Program-made: the position numbers and the translations under genes
Part shown: in pieces, positions 19,602-29,532 of the stretch
Position numbering within the stretch: position 1 is the first letter of the stretch
Layout of the letters: each line of letters opens with the position of its first letter
Notes under the pieces: generated by a model
Seen by the model: only the letters and a program-made list of their open reading frames with translations
Database searches by the model: none
Told to the model about the DNA's origin: nothing
Source: Zymoseptoria tritici IPO323
Lineage: Eukaryota; Ascomycota; Dothideomycetes; Mycosphaerellales; Mycosphaerellaceae
DNA length: 64,000 nt
NCBI RefSeq assembly: GCF_000219625.1
Contig: NC_018212.1
Coordinates: 2,436,501-2,500,500, forward strand
Direction of reading: 5' to 3'

Positions 19602-19916
19602 CTACAGGCTATAGATACCAGCCCGTGATGAGACCACGAGCTCCGTTTCTAATGCGTACTCTTTCCTCACAGACCAGCTAGTCTTCATCTGAGTGTCCTG
19701 TCTCCCAATTATGGCGATCCGCGTTATGACAGTCGTCTCGCCGACCACCATTCCTCCCGAGAGCATCGAAACGAACAAAGATTCGAAGTAGACCGTCGTC
19801 TGATCAACTTTCCTCTTGCTGTTGTATGAAAGGCAAGCGCATGCCTTTAAGGTTAACGGCAATGACTCGCAGTCTGCCAGATCGAGAACACGTATAACAT
19901 CGGCATCAAAACACAT
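19602..19916 (-). CDS. Possible small protein, hypothetical
   Basis: 104 aa from the ATG at 19916. Composition is balanced, with hydrophobic segments (ESLFVSMLSGGMVVGETTVI) and few low-complexity runs. No motif, no visible promoter and no paralogue in the window. Confidence 0.25.
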   Translation of the reverse strand: MCFDADVIRVLDLADCESLPLTLKACACLSYNSKRKVDQTTVYFESLFVSMLSGGMVVGETTVITRIAIIGRQDTQMKTSWSVRKEYALETELVVSSRAGIYSL

Positions 19917-19987
19917 TCGCAACCCAAGCACCTGATGTCCACGGAGAATGAGCGCAGACTGATCGAACAGCCGCGTGTCACCCAAGC

Positions 19988-20827
19988 ATGGCACCTATGT
20001 TCAACGCAATCGAGAACGGTAGAGCATCGGAGCTCGACACCGAATATGACAGCAGCGCGTCTCGCGTGCGCATCGCCCAGAACGCGGCTGCGAGCGCAGC
20101 CGCTTCAGGAAACACATCCAACCGTGGTTCGTCTGCTCCCATTTAACCTGGACGCGGACGCTGCAAGCCAGATGTGTCATTCAACAAGGACCTGCTCGAC
20201 TAGGTGTTTCTGACGGGCGCACCCAGGAAGCAGGTGGGAAGACTATTCGACCAAGCAAAAAGAATCGACAGCACGCAATGGGACCACGGCCTTGGCTTAC
20301 CCGCGCCGGATGCCTGCTCCCAAGAACGTGCCAGCTCGGAGTCGCGGATTGATTGGCAGAGTGGCGGAAGCTCTCTGGTTCGTTCGTCCGTGGTCAAGTT
20401 GTCATCGCTGTCGTCTTGGCTGTCCTCCTTGCGATCTTGTTTGTTGTCACCCTTCGCCAGCGTTCGTCACCTCCTTCGTCAGGACTGAATTACTCAGTTG
20501 GAGCGGTGTCGGGGAAGTAACCAAGACATTCTTGCCAAAGCGAACACATACTGCACGGGCGTAGCGTGGCGGCAAGGCGAAAGCATCGTACAAGCAGATC
20601 AGCAGCCTGTCAAGCAACGCCAGTGAGGGCGATCAGGAGGCGAACGACAGCGACATGGATGTGCAGGACCCTCACACGCCAGACGATATCGCCAACGACG
20701 ATAAGACTAGTACCAAGACGCGGATGGCGACACCGATCAGCATCAGCCAACTCCCACGACCGTAGCGATTTCGACAGGACAAGACCCGCCCATGCGTATT
20801 ATCATCCCGCCCCGCTTGCCGAACTAA
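19988..20827 (+). pseudogene. Broken gene for a single-pass membrane protein
   Basis: From the ATG at 19988 one frame reads protein-like to about 20390 but is cut by TAA (20144-20146) and TAG (20201-20203). Segments on both sides (ENGRASELDTEYDSS; SFNKDLLD; GAPRKQVGRLFDQAKRID) look like one protein. Another frame then carries a textbook transmembrane stretch at about 20398-20448 (VVIAVVLAVLLAILFVV). After that come an acidic segment (GDQEANDSDMDVQ, about 20625) and a C-terminal MRIIIPPRLPN ending at 20827, with a further one-base shift near 20715. At least two stops and two frame changes are needed. Some could be introns, but no good donor/acceptor set was found. Confidence 0.45.
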
Positions 20828-20852
20828 GTGCGGCCATTCTTGCGCTCTTGAT

Positions 20853-21188
20853 ATGCTCGTCCAAAGGCTGAACAATGTGAATCGATTCTTGCATCGTTGA
20901 CTTCCTCCGCCTCGTCAACACAGAGTCGAGCAACTCGAAGGCATAAAGCGCGAAGTCGATGCTACGCGTATCCTCGGTAGTGTTAGCCCCTTCATCCAGG
21001 CGACCGTGGACCAGATGAATAAGAAGACTCACGCCCATGGTGAGGAATTGCGACAGGCTCTTCTGGGACACACCGGAGGACTTTCGGTTGGCGAGGCGGT
21101 TGTGGAATACCTCACCCGCCGCGTCCAGGAGAAGCTCGACGCCAACGGTGCTCCAGCAAGCGGCACGAACTTGACGGAATGGGAGTGA
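20853..21188 (+). pseudogene. Coiled-coil gene with one in-frame TGA
   Basis: From the ATG at 20853 the frame spans 112 codons to a TGA at 21186, with one internal TGA at 20898-20900. After that stop the sequence is plainly coding: RVEQLEGIKREVDATRI, ATVDQMNKK, GGLSVGEAVVEYLTRRVQEKL. The helix before the stop (LDMLVQRLNNVNRFL) continues the same heptad character. A CGA or TGG codon changed by one base would explain the stop. A spliced model removing the stop was tried (GTGAAT to CACAG) and gives the wrong phase. Confidence 0.45.
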
Positions 21189-21870
21189 AGGATGGGCACA
21201 GCTACTTGTGGACAATGATCGGCATGGGTTCTGGTGAGGAGTGATCGGGAGACGAGACTACATGTGTGTGATAGTGTTGGCGAGGAGTGGTCTCGCTCTG
21301 GAATGACGATTGAAAGGGTGAGTCTTTCTTTGTCCACGAGGCTTCTTGTGATGTTCGCGGGCGTCGCAGCTTTCTAGATCCGTCGTCTTGGTAGGTTTGC
21401 TGATTGTGGCGTTCCACCTTGGTACCTGAGGGTGTCATGCCTCCTATCGTAAGCAAGTGGAGAATAGCCAGGAAGAGTTTACCGGCGTGCTCTTCCTTGG
21501 TCCTGCCGTATGCGCAAAGGTTGTCCTCAGTGGACTTGGCGTCGAGCTTCCATCGTAGATCATCGCGTCGGTGTCTATACTACTGACACAGATGACGGCG
21601 AGAGATCGAATCTGGTCAGAGAGCTCTCGCGAGACTCTTCTCAAAGGCCATACTAGTCGCGGCCATGATGGTGGTGAGCAGTCCCACATCTGACGACGCG
21701 TAACTTGATCATATGGCCCTCTTCGCGCTGGACACCCGATCTCCGCCCTCCGCCGGTCCGTCCCGGCTTATTTGCCCGGCTTCAAGTTCCAACTTCCTCA
21801 CCAGGCTTTCTTCACAACTCTTCCTCGACCCACCGACACCGCAAAATCAACAATCGACGCCGCCAACACA
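21189..21870. other. Intergenic, about 680 bases
   Basis: No gene recognised. The last 150 bases form the promoter/leader of the gene at 21871. Confidence 0.35.
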
Positions 21871-22484
21871 ATGGAGCATCTCGGCGCCTTCGGCAAGCTC
21901 AGCCCAGAGCTGCGCAACATCATCTACGAACACGCCGCTCTTTCCGCCACCACTCCCTTCTCCACCACCCAGTACTACAACCGCCGCGGTCCCACCCTCG
22001 CCCTCCTCTCCACCAACAGCACCATCAACAACGAGTTCGAAACCGTCCTCGACGCCCGCGCAGCTTACAGCACCACCATCGACCTCAACAGCCCGAGCTA
22101 CGATACCTTCACCGCTCCACGCGCCGAGGAAGCGAAGAACTTGACGGTCAAGGTGCACTTGGCTCCTAAGCTGTCGGCCGAGAATCCTCACTGGAGGCAG
22201 CTCCGCGAGCCGTTGTGCATCATCGCCGCGACCAGCGTAGAGGGACCAGAGTCTCTGCGCATCGAATGTGTGGTGCTGGATGACCGGGAGGACGACGGCA
22301 CTATGAGGGCGTTGGGGGTGTTTTGTAAGAAGAGCGATACGCTTCGCGAGTATGAGATCGTCTTCAGGGACGATTGTTTCGGGCGGAAGTACACTATGAG
22401 CAATAAGGTAAGTTGTGCTCTTGAAAGTAGAGCAACGAAGATGACTAACATATTCGACAGCGCGGAAAGGCCGGTGACGAATAG
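21871..22484 (+). CDS. 2EXR/F-box-like family protein, two exons
   Basis: Exons 21871-22407 and 22461-22484 give 186 aa. The start is AATGGAG at 21871. The 53-base intron has donor GTAAGT, branch GACTAAC and acceptor ACAG, phase 0, at the same place as in the genes at 15739 and 16794. N-terminal FGKLSPELRNIIYEHAAL (about residues 7-24) is the family helix. Then come YSTTIDL, AKNLTVKVHL and LREYEIVF, aligned with the paralogues. Exon 2 adds RGKAGDE. Confidence 0.75.
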
Positions 22485-23196
22485 GACGAGGAGGAGCCCT
22501 GCATTGTGAGCGGTGCGATCGAGGGCTGCAAAGAGGACGAATAAGACGGACGAGGTTCCAAGATATGTGTGTTCGAACGATCGTGTCGGACAGTTGCGGA
22601 GGACCCGGGCGTGGATGAATATGTTTCCGGATTCGCTCATACACAAAGGAAAGCGGTGGGGTTTACTGCTGTGCTGCATTCGACATGAAATCTGCTTTGT
22701 TCTCTCGGCAACTTGAAGCAAGAAAAGCGAGCAGCCTCCTTCACGGAAGAAGCATGGCACGAGTCCCAGGGGTGCAAAACACACGTTCTAGAATTCCAGA
22801 ATGCAGTGTTGGCTACGACTCTGCCGTAGGTTTGCCTGCAGAATCCAATGCACATCTACTCTCAGCGAGTGACGAGGCTTCAACCCTGTGATTTATCGAC
22901 CGCCTCGAGCTCCGTTCTGCCAGTATGAACGACTTCATCGTGTGACGATCCTGCGGTACAGTATAGACTGACCTTCCACTAAATTGTCTTGCTACCTACT
23001 GACCGTCCGTCAAATCCATCTACGATACCATCGTGAGGCCACGACTGATTCACAGCCACGTACGCATCCCAACAGCAAGTCCTCACCCTCCCTTCCCGGT
23101 AAATCCCCGCCCCGCCCCGCAGCCGTAACCTGATGTGAATAAATACCCCTCCATCTCGTCTCGTCTCCAACGAATCAAATCCAAATTTGCAACAAC
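22485..23196. other. Intergenic, about 710 bases
   Basis: No gene recognised; short frames only. It precedes the tRNA-like element. Confidence 0.35.
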
Positions 23197-23328
23197 AGCT
23201 GGATAGTCAAGTGGTATGACGCCCCATGTACAAGCCCGGTGAGGGGGTGAGTATTACCCTTCGGGGTGCGGCGTCCTGTGATCCGGAGGTAGCTTGGGGA
23301 GGCCGAGGTTCGATTCCTTGTCTAGCTA
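23197..23328 (+). tRNA. tRNA-like element with a roughly 60-base insert
   Basis: A 7-bp acceptor stem pairs AGCTGGA (23197-23203) with TCTAGCT (23321-23327). A D arm is formed by GTCA/TGAC around AGTGGTA, and a T arm by CGAGG-TTCGATT-CCTTG. Pol III box A (TAGTCAAGTGG) and box B (GGTTCGATTCC) are present, and a T-rich stretch follows (TTTCTTTTT at about 23333). CCCCA (23222-23226) can pair with TGGGG as an anticodon stem, but the 7-base loop then lacks the universal U33, and about 61 bases lie between the halves. The insert contains a UUCG tetraloop hairpin (ACCC-TTCG-GGGT). It may be an intron-bearing tRNA, a tRNA pseudogene or a tRNA-derived SINE head; the amino-acid identity cannot be assigned. 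Confidence 0.5.
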
Positions 23329-23383
23329 TGAGTTTCTTTTTGGTGTTTCGGTGATTTCGGTGATGTGAGTGGCGAAGAGGAGA

Positions 23384-23438
23384 GGGAGATGGACGCGGCT
23401 CGAGTAGGGAGATGGACGCGGCTCGAGTAGGGAGATGG
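23384..23438. repeat. Short tandem repeat, 23-base unit
   Basis: Two perfect copies (23384-23406, 23407-23429) of a unit starting GGGAGATGGACGCGG and ending CTCGAGTA, plus a partial third. It lies just 3' of the tRNA-like element and may be its tail. Confidence 0.75.
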
Positions 23439-24437
23439 GATGATCTTTTTGCCTGCTGAAAGGATGCTTTGTCGATATCGTGGAGTGTGCCGGCGAATTG
23501 GCTCGTATTTGCCAGTCTGGTGGCGACAAGGACGCGTTGGGAGGAATGCACGTTGGCACCGAGGGACGGGCCCAGCTGGGGTCACATCTCGATAACTTGA
23601 TCTCCTACAGAGTGCGGGTTTCTCGGTTCGAATGAGTGGGTACTCAGACGATTTCAATCGCTACTGGACGCGAGGTCGTTCGACTTCCCACTGCTCCGCT
23701 CACTGTTCCGCCGGGTTCGCACTAACCCCGTGAACGAAAGTCTCGTACGACCACGACGATAGCGTGCATCAACAGACTTCATGCTCCTGCTCTCGATTGA
23801 CTGAGGCCCACAAGAGCAATTTCTTACGTCTCGCGACGATCCCGTCACCGAGTGAGAAGTACGAGATCGTTCCTACACCAACGTCTACAGCTCGCGAGAT
23901 GGCGGACACCAAGCGTTCGAACCAACAGTACTTAGACATTACCGAGCAGCGGCTGGTGGACGGCCACATTGCTGCCGTTGCTCATGATCGCAGTGGTGCC
24001 AGTAATGCCGGTGTGGGCATCGGAGCTGACAGTGTTGTCGTTCTGGCCAGTGGTGTCGGCGGCGCTGACTTCTGGTTGGAGTCTCCACTTGGGTTATCGG
24101 TGTTAACGTGAGCGGTCGTGTTGGGAGACTCCTCAGCTTCCCAGCTGGATCTTCACTTAACGGAGCTTTTTGACAGCAGTGGCGAACACGTCGGGAGGAC
24201 GTTCCTCGAACATACGCTACGAGGAGGACATGAGGCATATAGGAGGTTACCCGGTCAAACCGCTTTTGACGGCAACCCGTGGTTCAATTAATTGCTCGAG
24301 CGCGGGCTAGGATAAGATGTGTACGTACGGGCACACCGTAATCGGAGCTCCCTGTCAGCCAACGCTGCCGTCATCCCCCTAGGGTGCAACTCAAACCTCG
24401 TAAGACCATCGATGCAAGCCAACGTGGATAATCCTGG
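23439..24437. other. Gene-poor stretch
   Basis: A 70-codon frame from the ATG at 23899 (MADTKRSNQQYLDITEQRL) is the only protein-like segment. It has no motif, and its second half is a low-complexity V/G/A run. Nothing else seen. Confidence 0.3.
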
Positions 24438-24629
24438 GTGAGCCTTTCACAAGTATTAAATTCAACCGGCCACAAGCTCACATTTCATCGCACTGCCATA
24501 CAGTCTGCTGGTCCAATACCACCGCACTCGCTCTCTGACTTCGCTGTTACTACAACCGACCTGCCCTCCACTTCCTCTCCTCCGCTCGAGACGATCTCCG
24601 GCCAAGTGACCGTCTTCAGGTCATCATAG
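24438..24629 (+). pseudogene. Fragment paralogous to the gene at 41505
   Basis: Codons 31-63 of this frame (LSDFAVTTTDLPSTSSPPLET and onward to a TAG at 24627) align with residues 36-68 of the 41505 protein (LSHFATSPSDLPSTTSSPFET). The two also match at the DNA level (TTCCTCTCCTCCGCTCGAGA here against CCTCCTCTCCTTTCGAGA there). The frame has no ATG and stops where the intact gene continues for about 150 more residues. Confidence 0.5.
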
Positions 24630-25701
24630 CTAGTCGCAACGGGAGCAAAGGTAGGTATCGGATGTATCCCGGGCGTCGCTCTTCTCTCGAGTTTCGGTCG
24701 GCCGGCGAACAATGCTTGCTACAGTTTGTTGACGGTCTCTTCGAAGATGTCTTCGGCATCGTAGAGTGGAATGCTGCGTCCAGCTGAGAGATCCCTGCGT
24801 GTGCATCTTGTGGACGGCAATTCAAGGGAGGGAGCGATCGGTCTTCCTAGCGAACACGAAACGGGCGAGTCATAGGGTTTTCGGTCAAGGTGAATGCTGT
24901 ACTTTGAGCTAGAGCAATCTCAATCCTTGGCCGACATGTTGATATATTGACAGGATGGTCAGTACCTTGGTTCCTTGAGCAGTAAGTCAAGACGCTAGGC
25001 CAATGTGACTTTCCTCCTTTCCTGCCAAGTAGGTCGTGTTCGTTGTTGCTAGGCATGGGCACATGGAACTTTGTCCATCGAAGCAGCGATGTTCAGACTG
25101 CAGGATTACCCTAATAAGACTCTTATACTGCTCTCCGACTCTGCTACTGGTTCGACCACTGATAATGTCTACCACTGCCATCGGCTCGAGACAATCCCAG
25201 CTTCGTTCCTGCTGCCAGGTCGATTGCAGCTGAAGTATGCTGGCCTCGATGAGAGATGTAATCGATAAAATCCTGTCTAGCATACGAGAGCAGAACGTCG
25301 GGACGAAGGAGCGAGCAGGTCCTGAGTCTGCGGTGCTATCTTCGGAGGGTAAGACGCAAACTGCTGTGTCTGGGAAGAGGGCGTTCCAAGATCGTGGGAA
25401 AGGGCAAATGGGAAGAAGAGGTCCATCTTGCCTCTTGTGGAGGCATCGCTGACCGGAACTCCTACGCATTTAATCAGAGCAAAGCAGGTATATACACCCA
25501 TTTCGAGACTGGAGGATACCGCGAGTCAGTCATTTCTGCAATGACCATCTTCCATCCCCACCAGCTCTCGACCGCCACTCATGTCGCCATTCCCATCTCA
25601 AGTACCCAACTCCCCATTCCCGGCTCTCATCCTCTCCACCTCCCAATTGACGTCCATTCAGTACACCACATCCTCATCAATCCATCTCGTCTGGCCGTCT
25701 C
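24630..25701. other. Intergenic, about 1.07 kb
   Basis: No gene recognised. The plus-strand frame 25394-25837 is mostly the antisense of the gene at 25702-26161. Confidence 0.4.
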
Positions 25702-26161
25702 CTACCCCTCCGCCCTCCCACCCGCAAAATCCACCATCCGATCTCTGATCCAAGGTGCGGGAATCCCAGGTCCCAGCAGCGGACCAAGCCTCGCATCCAG
25801 CTGCTTCGAGATACGGGTCTCCTCATCCTCTCGGTAATAGAAATCGCGGCGAGCGGGTTGGGCGTAGGCCTCGGCGGCGGCGAAGCAGCGGCTTTGGTGC
25901 GTGTTGTAGGACTGTGAGATAGGCGTAAGCAGGGTATGTGAGGGAGAAGTGAGGTGGATGGAGTATGATTAGAGTAGGAGTACGTACGGCTCGCGCTTCA
26001 TCGTAGATGGCAGTGCAGGTTGCGAGGAGTTCGACGTTGGAGGCGGAGGCGAAGACGAGGTCGTAAATTTGCAAGCGGATCTCTGGCGGGATTGTTTCGA
26101 GGAGGGGACAGCGGGCTGTTGGTGTGGCGGCGGGAGGGTTGCTGTGGTTGATGGACGACAT
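25702..26161 (-). CDS. Short 2EXR-like protein, family D copy 1
   Basis: Exons 26161-25988 and 25911-25702 give 127 aa. The 76-base intron has donor GTACGT and acceptor CACAG; phase 0. Exon 1 carries CPLLETIPPEIRLQIYDLVF (about residues 18-37), the 2EXR-like opening helix, then LLATCTAIYDEAR, the second helix of that domain. Exon 2 begins SYNTHQSRCFAAAEAYAQP and ends in a basic/proline segment (LGPLLGPGIPAPWIRDRMV). The whole protein is little more than one domain. It lies in tandem with two paralogues sharing the intron position. Confidence 0.78.
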
Positions 26162-26448
26162 AGTGGAGAGCGTGGTAGTGATGTGGTTGAGAACGTCGGG
26201 AGTGAAGGTGTTTTGAGAATTTTCGAACTTGGTCAAGGTTGGAGCTTGGCGGGCACGGGAATGTCGGTATGTGCTACGATCCTTCGAGTCTTCGAAGCGG
26301 CAGAACGATATGGAGCTCGTATGGGCAGCTGAACGAGATATGTTGAAGACATCGAGCATTAAACCGCTGGAGATCACAACGAAACGAGATCATGGCATTC
26401 TATTCAGGACACTGAATCCATAGCTCTCTCGACCGCGCATCGCCTGCC

Positions 26449-27025
26449 CTATCCTCCTACCAACTTCAACCCTCCCTCCTCATCCTCCTCCCAAACCGGC
26501 CAATCCTGCGCCTCATCCGCCTTCTTCCACCCCTCCACCGCCTCATCCATGTCCGGCCAGTACGCAATGTCGCCCATTCCCGACGGCCCCATTGGGTGCC
26601 ACTCCTCCAGCACCATGGCCACCATCTCGTGCTTTCCCTCTGCTTTCAACGCCTTCTCCCACACCCACGGCGGTGGGAGACCAGGCCCGTGGAGCTCACC
26701 CACTTTGGGTTCACCGATGCGGCGGGGATCTTGGAGGTTCTGTTGGCGGTGGAGGCGGGCCTCTTAGAAGGCGTTGTAGACCTGCCAGGCACATGTTAGC
26801 TGTGTAAGAGAGTGGTTTGGGAAGGGGGCGGGAAGGACGTACGACATGAGCTTCATCGAAAATGAGCCTGCAAGTCTTGAGGATGTCGAACGGGGCGTTT
26901 TTCCAGCCTTTGCCGAAGACGTATTGGTAGATTCGGACTCGGAGCTCGGGAGGGATTTTCTCGATGAGAGGGCAGCCGGTGGTTGGCGGGATGGAGGGGT
27001 TGGTGGCGGAGTTGGAGGACGACAT
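26449..27025 (-). CDS. Short 2EXR-like protein, family D copy 2, with an in-frame TAA after the conserved splice site
   Basis: Exon 1 (27025-26843, 61 codons) carries CPLIEKIPPELRVRIYQYVF and DILKTCRLIFDEA. The donor is GTACGT, as in copy 1. The acceptor matching copy 1 (GGCAG at 26784-26782, 15 bases after a perfect CTAAC branch) opens exon 2 with V-Y-N-A-F and then TAA (26766-26764), giving 66 aa. The same frame stays open for 104 more codons after the stop and is clearly coding (LPPPWVWEKALKAEGKHEMV; DIAYWPDMDEAVEGWKKADE), ending at 26449. An alternative acceptor (AACAG ending at 26740) would skip the stop and give 157 aa. Pseudogene, readthrough and alternative splicing are all possible. 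Confidence 0.6.
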
Positions 27026-27369
27026 GGTGGAGAGTGTTGTTGTGGTGGAGGAGGTTTTGGAGATGTTCAGCTGGAGGATTCAGCGTTGGCCATGGGAGAA
27101 GCTTGGCGAGTCGCCGGACGTCAGCCCGCATGATTTGCGCAGAGTCGAGTGTTCAGGCTGAAGTCGAGCAAGAGGTACCCGTTGGGGATCAGGAACAATA
27201 CATGTGAGAGATGCAGCGACAAAGCAGAGACCCATTGCTTCTAGTATCATAGACACTTGATGAAATAGCAGCATGCGCACCCAAGTTCATTTCCAACTGC
27301 GAGAATGTACGCCTCCTCACCTCGCCCATCTATACAGTCCACAGCCTCCTCCCCTCCTTCACAAACATC

Positions 27370-27763
27370 TCAATTCTCGCCATCCTCCTCTCCTCCAGCA
27401 ACATACGGCTTCTCCGGGTCATAAGTTCCGTCAATAATCGAGTCCATAACCCCCAAGCATCTCTTGGCTTCGGCCATCACTGTTTTAACGCGAAGGCGGG
27501 CACAGTGACCGAAGATCTGGGGAGGAGGAAGAGACGTTAGCGGGATCATACCCGATTCGCGCAACGGTCTGGACTTGACTTACGGGCTTTGCTTCGTTGT
27601 TGATGACAGAACAGGTGCGTAGCAGTCCTAAGCCGGGTTTGAGAGGGCCAGGACCAAAGGTGTACTCGTAGATTCGGAGGCGGAGTTCTGGTGCGATCTC
27701 GAGCAGGGTGCAGTTTGTTGGTGGCATGGTGGTGGGATGGTTGCTGGAGTTGGAGGTGACCAT
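27370..27763 (-). CDS. Short 2EXR-like protein, family D copy 3
   Basis: Exons 27763-27584 and 27516-27370 give 108 aa. The 67-base intron has donor GTAAGT, branch GCTAAC and acceptor CCCCAG; phase 0. Exon 1 has CTLLEIAPELRLRIYEYTF and LLRTCSVINNEA, equivalent to the other copies. Exon 2 is different: IFGHCARLRVKTVMAEAKRC, then an acidic end. The second exon therefore diverges much faster than the domain-coding first exon across the three genes. Confidence 0.75.
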
Positions 27764-28416
27764 GATTGAGGATGGCGCGTCCAGCGATGTTGTTGTTGGG
27801 ATGGAGAGAGAACTCGTTTCAGCTCATATGATCCGTCGCTGGCGGATTCGGGCGGGAGTCTAAGCTTAAGTGACTGTCTCGACGTCAGCCCGCATGTTCC
27901 GCGGCTGTAGTGAGCGGAGATTTCCAATGGGGTGGGACAGTTGTGAGAGCCTCGGGCCAAGTGCCCGCATGGCGAACAGTAGGACGGGCGCTGGTCGTCG
28001 ATTGGGTTCATCATTTCCGGAGAGCTGGGCAGACTAACTAACCATAAGTTTGATGGATGCAGCGATATCGTGAAGTCGGAGATGGGAGCATGTGTGTACA
28101 CAATCTCTGTTTATTACATCGAGAAGCGGATACACTCTTTGTTAGCTACCAGGCACGATTACTGCGATGCTACAGCCGGACGCTATCATTAACGTACTTC
28201 CACTCGTCCAAATGAGCCGTGCTGGCTGCGCAAAGACGGCTGAAGCCGTCCCGGTCCGGGTATCCAGTCTTAAGATTCGCTTCCCTAAACCTCCAAACCC
28301 CACAGCGTACAATCGTGCAATCGTCCCTTCGTCGTGGACTTCAACTCGCTGGCCACGACTCTACCTTCGCGATCTTTGCCGTCAGACTCTCGCCAACCTC
28401 CACTCACTCCCGCACC
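27764..28416. other. Divergent intergenic region (653 bases)
   Basis: Separates family D (minus) from family B (plus) and should hold both promoters. An open plus-strand frame before 28417 lacks any conserved block, so it is leader rather than coding. Confidence 0.4.
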
Positions 28417-29507
28417 ATGAACATGTCATCCGCCACGGTCGACGGCACGGTGTCATCAACGCCTGGACAATATGCCGCAGCCGAAACGACACTGAGCGCT
28501 GCCGCGCGGTTCTTTGAGATCTACGAGATGACGGAAGAAGTCCTTCAATACCTCGATCCGGCGCAAATTATGCGAACTCAGGGAATCATGCGCAAGTTTC
28601 GGGAAGTCATTGGCTCCAGCCCTGTTGTACGAGAAGCGGCATTCCTGAGGGAGCACAAAGTTCCAAACAACATCATCTGGGAGGTCGGATACAAGAATCG
28701 ACGACCAAAAGAAATCAAGTCATTCTCGAGCGCAACTTCCGACTGGAACCCGAACGTACCCAAGCATCTCGGTCGGTACTGCGACACTGCGGGCCGTCCG
28801 AGGGCCTACAATTTCGAAGATGGCTTCTTCCGCTACGCCGTCCACGAGATCAATCCAGCTGTGCTGTCTTCACTATCCGCCCATCTGCCAGGTACCGGAT
28901 TGTGCAGCTGTCCTGTATGCATCATGTCCAAAGACATTGGTGTGACAGGAGACATGCGCAATGCCGGCGTGCATCCCGTGCTGAGTCGGAGCAAGTCAGC
29001 ATCACATTGCACTGGCTCGCTCAGAAGGAAATGCTCGCGAAGAACGCCTCTTGCCTAGAGATGTTCCTCTGCGATCCACCGGTCAAGACTGCTGTGGTTC
29101 TCTATCGTCGGCCACAGAGGACGTCGTTCGACCCGGGCGAACGCCCCATTTTCCGCGATATGGATGAGGAGGGCGGGATTAAGGTTCGTCATGTTCTCGA
29201 ACCTTTGGAGGGCATGGCTGCCGGTGTTTGTGCCGGAAATGTGTTTTCGCGAGGTCATTACTTTGCTGCTCCTGGTACTGCGGAGCGAGTTGAGGCGTGG
29301 AAGCCGGGAATGGGGTGTCAGGTGAACTCATACCTTCAATCGTCGAAGAATTCTTACAAGCACGGACGAGGCCGACCCGATCCCGTGTCAATTCCCGACT
29401 TCAGTGCGCCTGGTGACACCCTTGAATCGACACCACTTTGCGAGTCTCCTCCGTACCTTACGCACCACTTCTCTTGTCACTCAATCTCGTTCTGCAAAGT
29501 GTCATAG
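28417..29507 (+). CDS. F-box-like protein, family B copy 1, two exons
   Basis: Exons 28417-28939 and 28996-29507 give 344 aa. Residues about 28-70 (ARFFEIYEMTEEVLQYL, DPAQIMRTQGIMRKFREVI, GSSPVVREAAFL) are the F-box-like domain. A CSCPVC motif follows at about 163-168. The intron (donor GTGTGA, acceptor GCAAG, 56 nt) is inferred from the frame change. Splicing gives KDIVSITLHW, which aligns with RQIVPFTLNL of copy 2, and leads into the conserved KNASCLEMFLCDPPV. If no intron exists, the copy is frameshifted. The last 60 residues are not conserved and end 25 bases before the next ATG, so the true 3' end may differ. Confidence 0.65.
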
Positions 29508-29532
29508 CTTTCAGCTTTACTATGATACAAGC

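Noticed and set aside
23600..23640. Second box-B-like GGTTCGAATG near 23621
   Set aside because: No box A at a suitable distance and no acceptor stem; probably chance.
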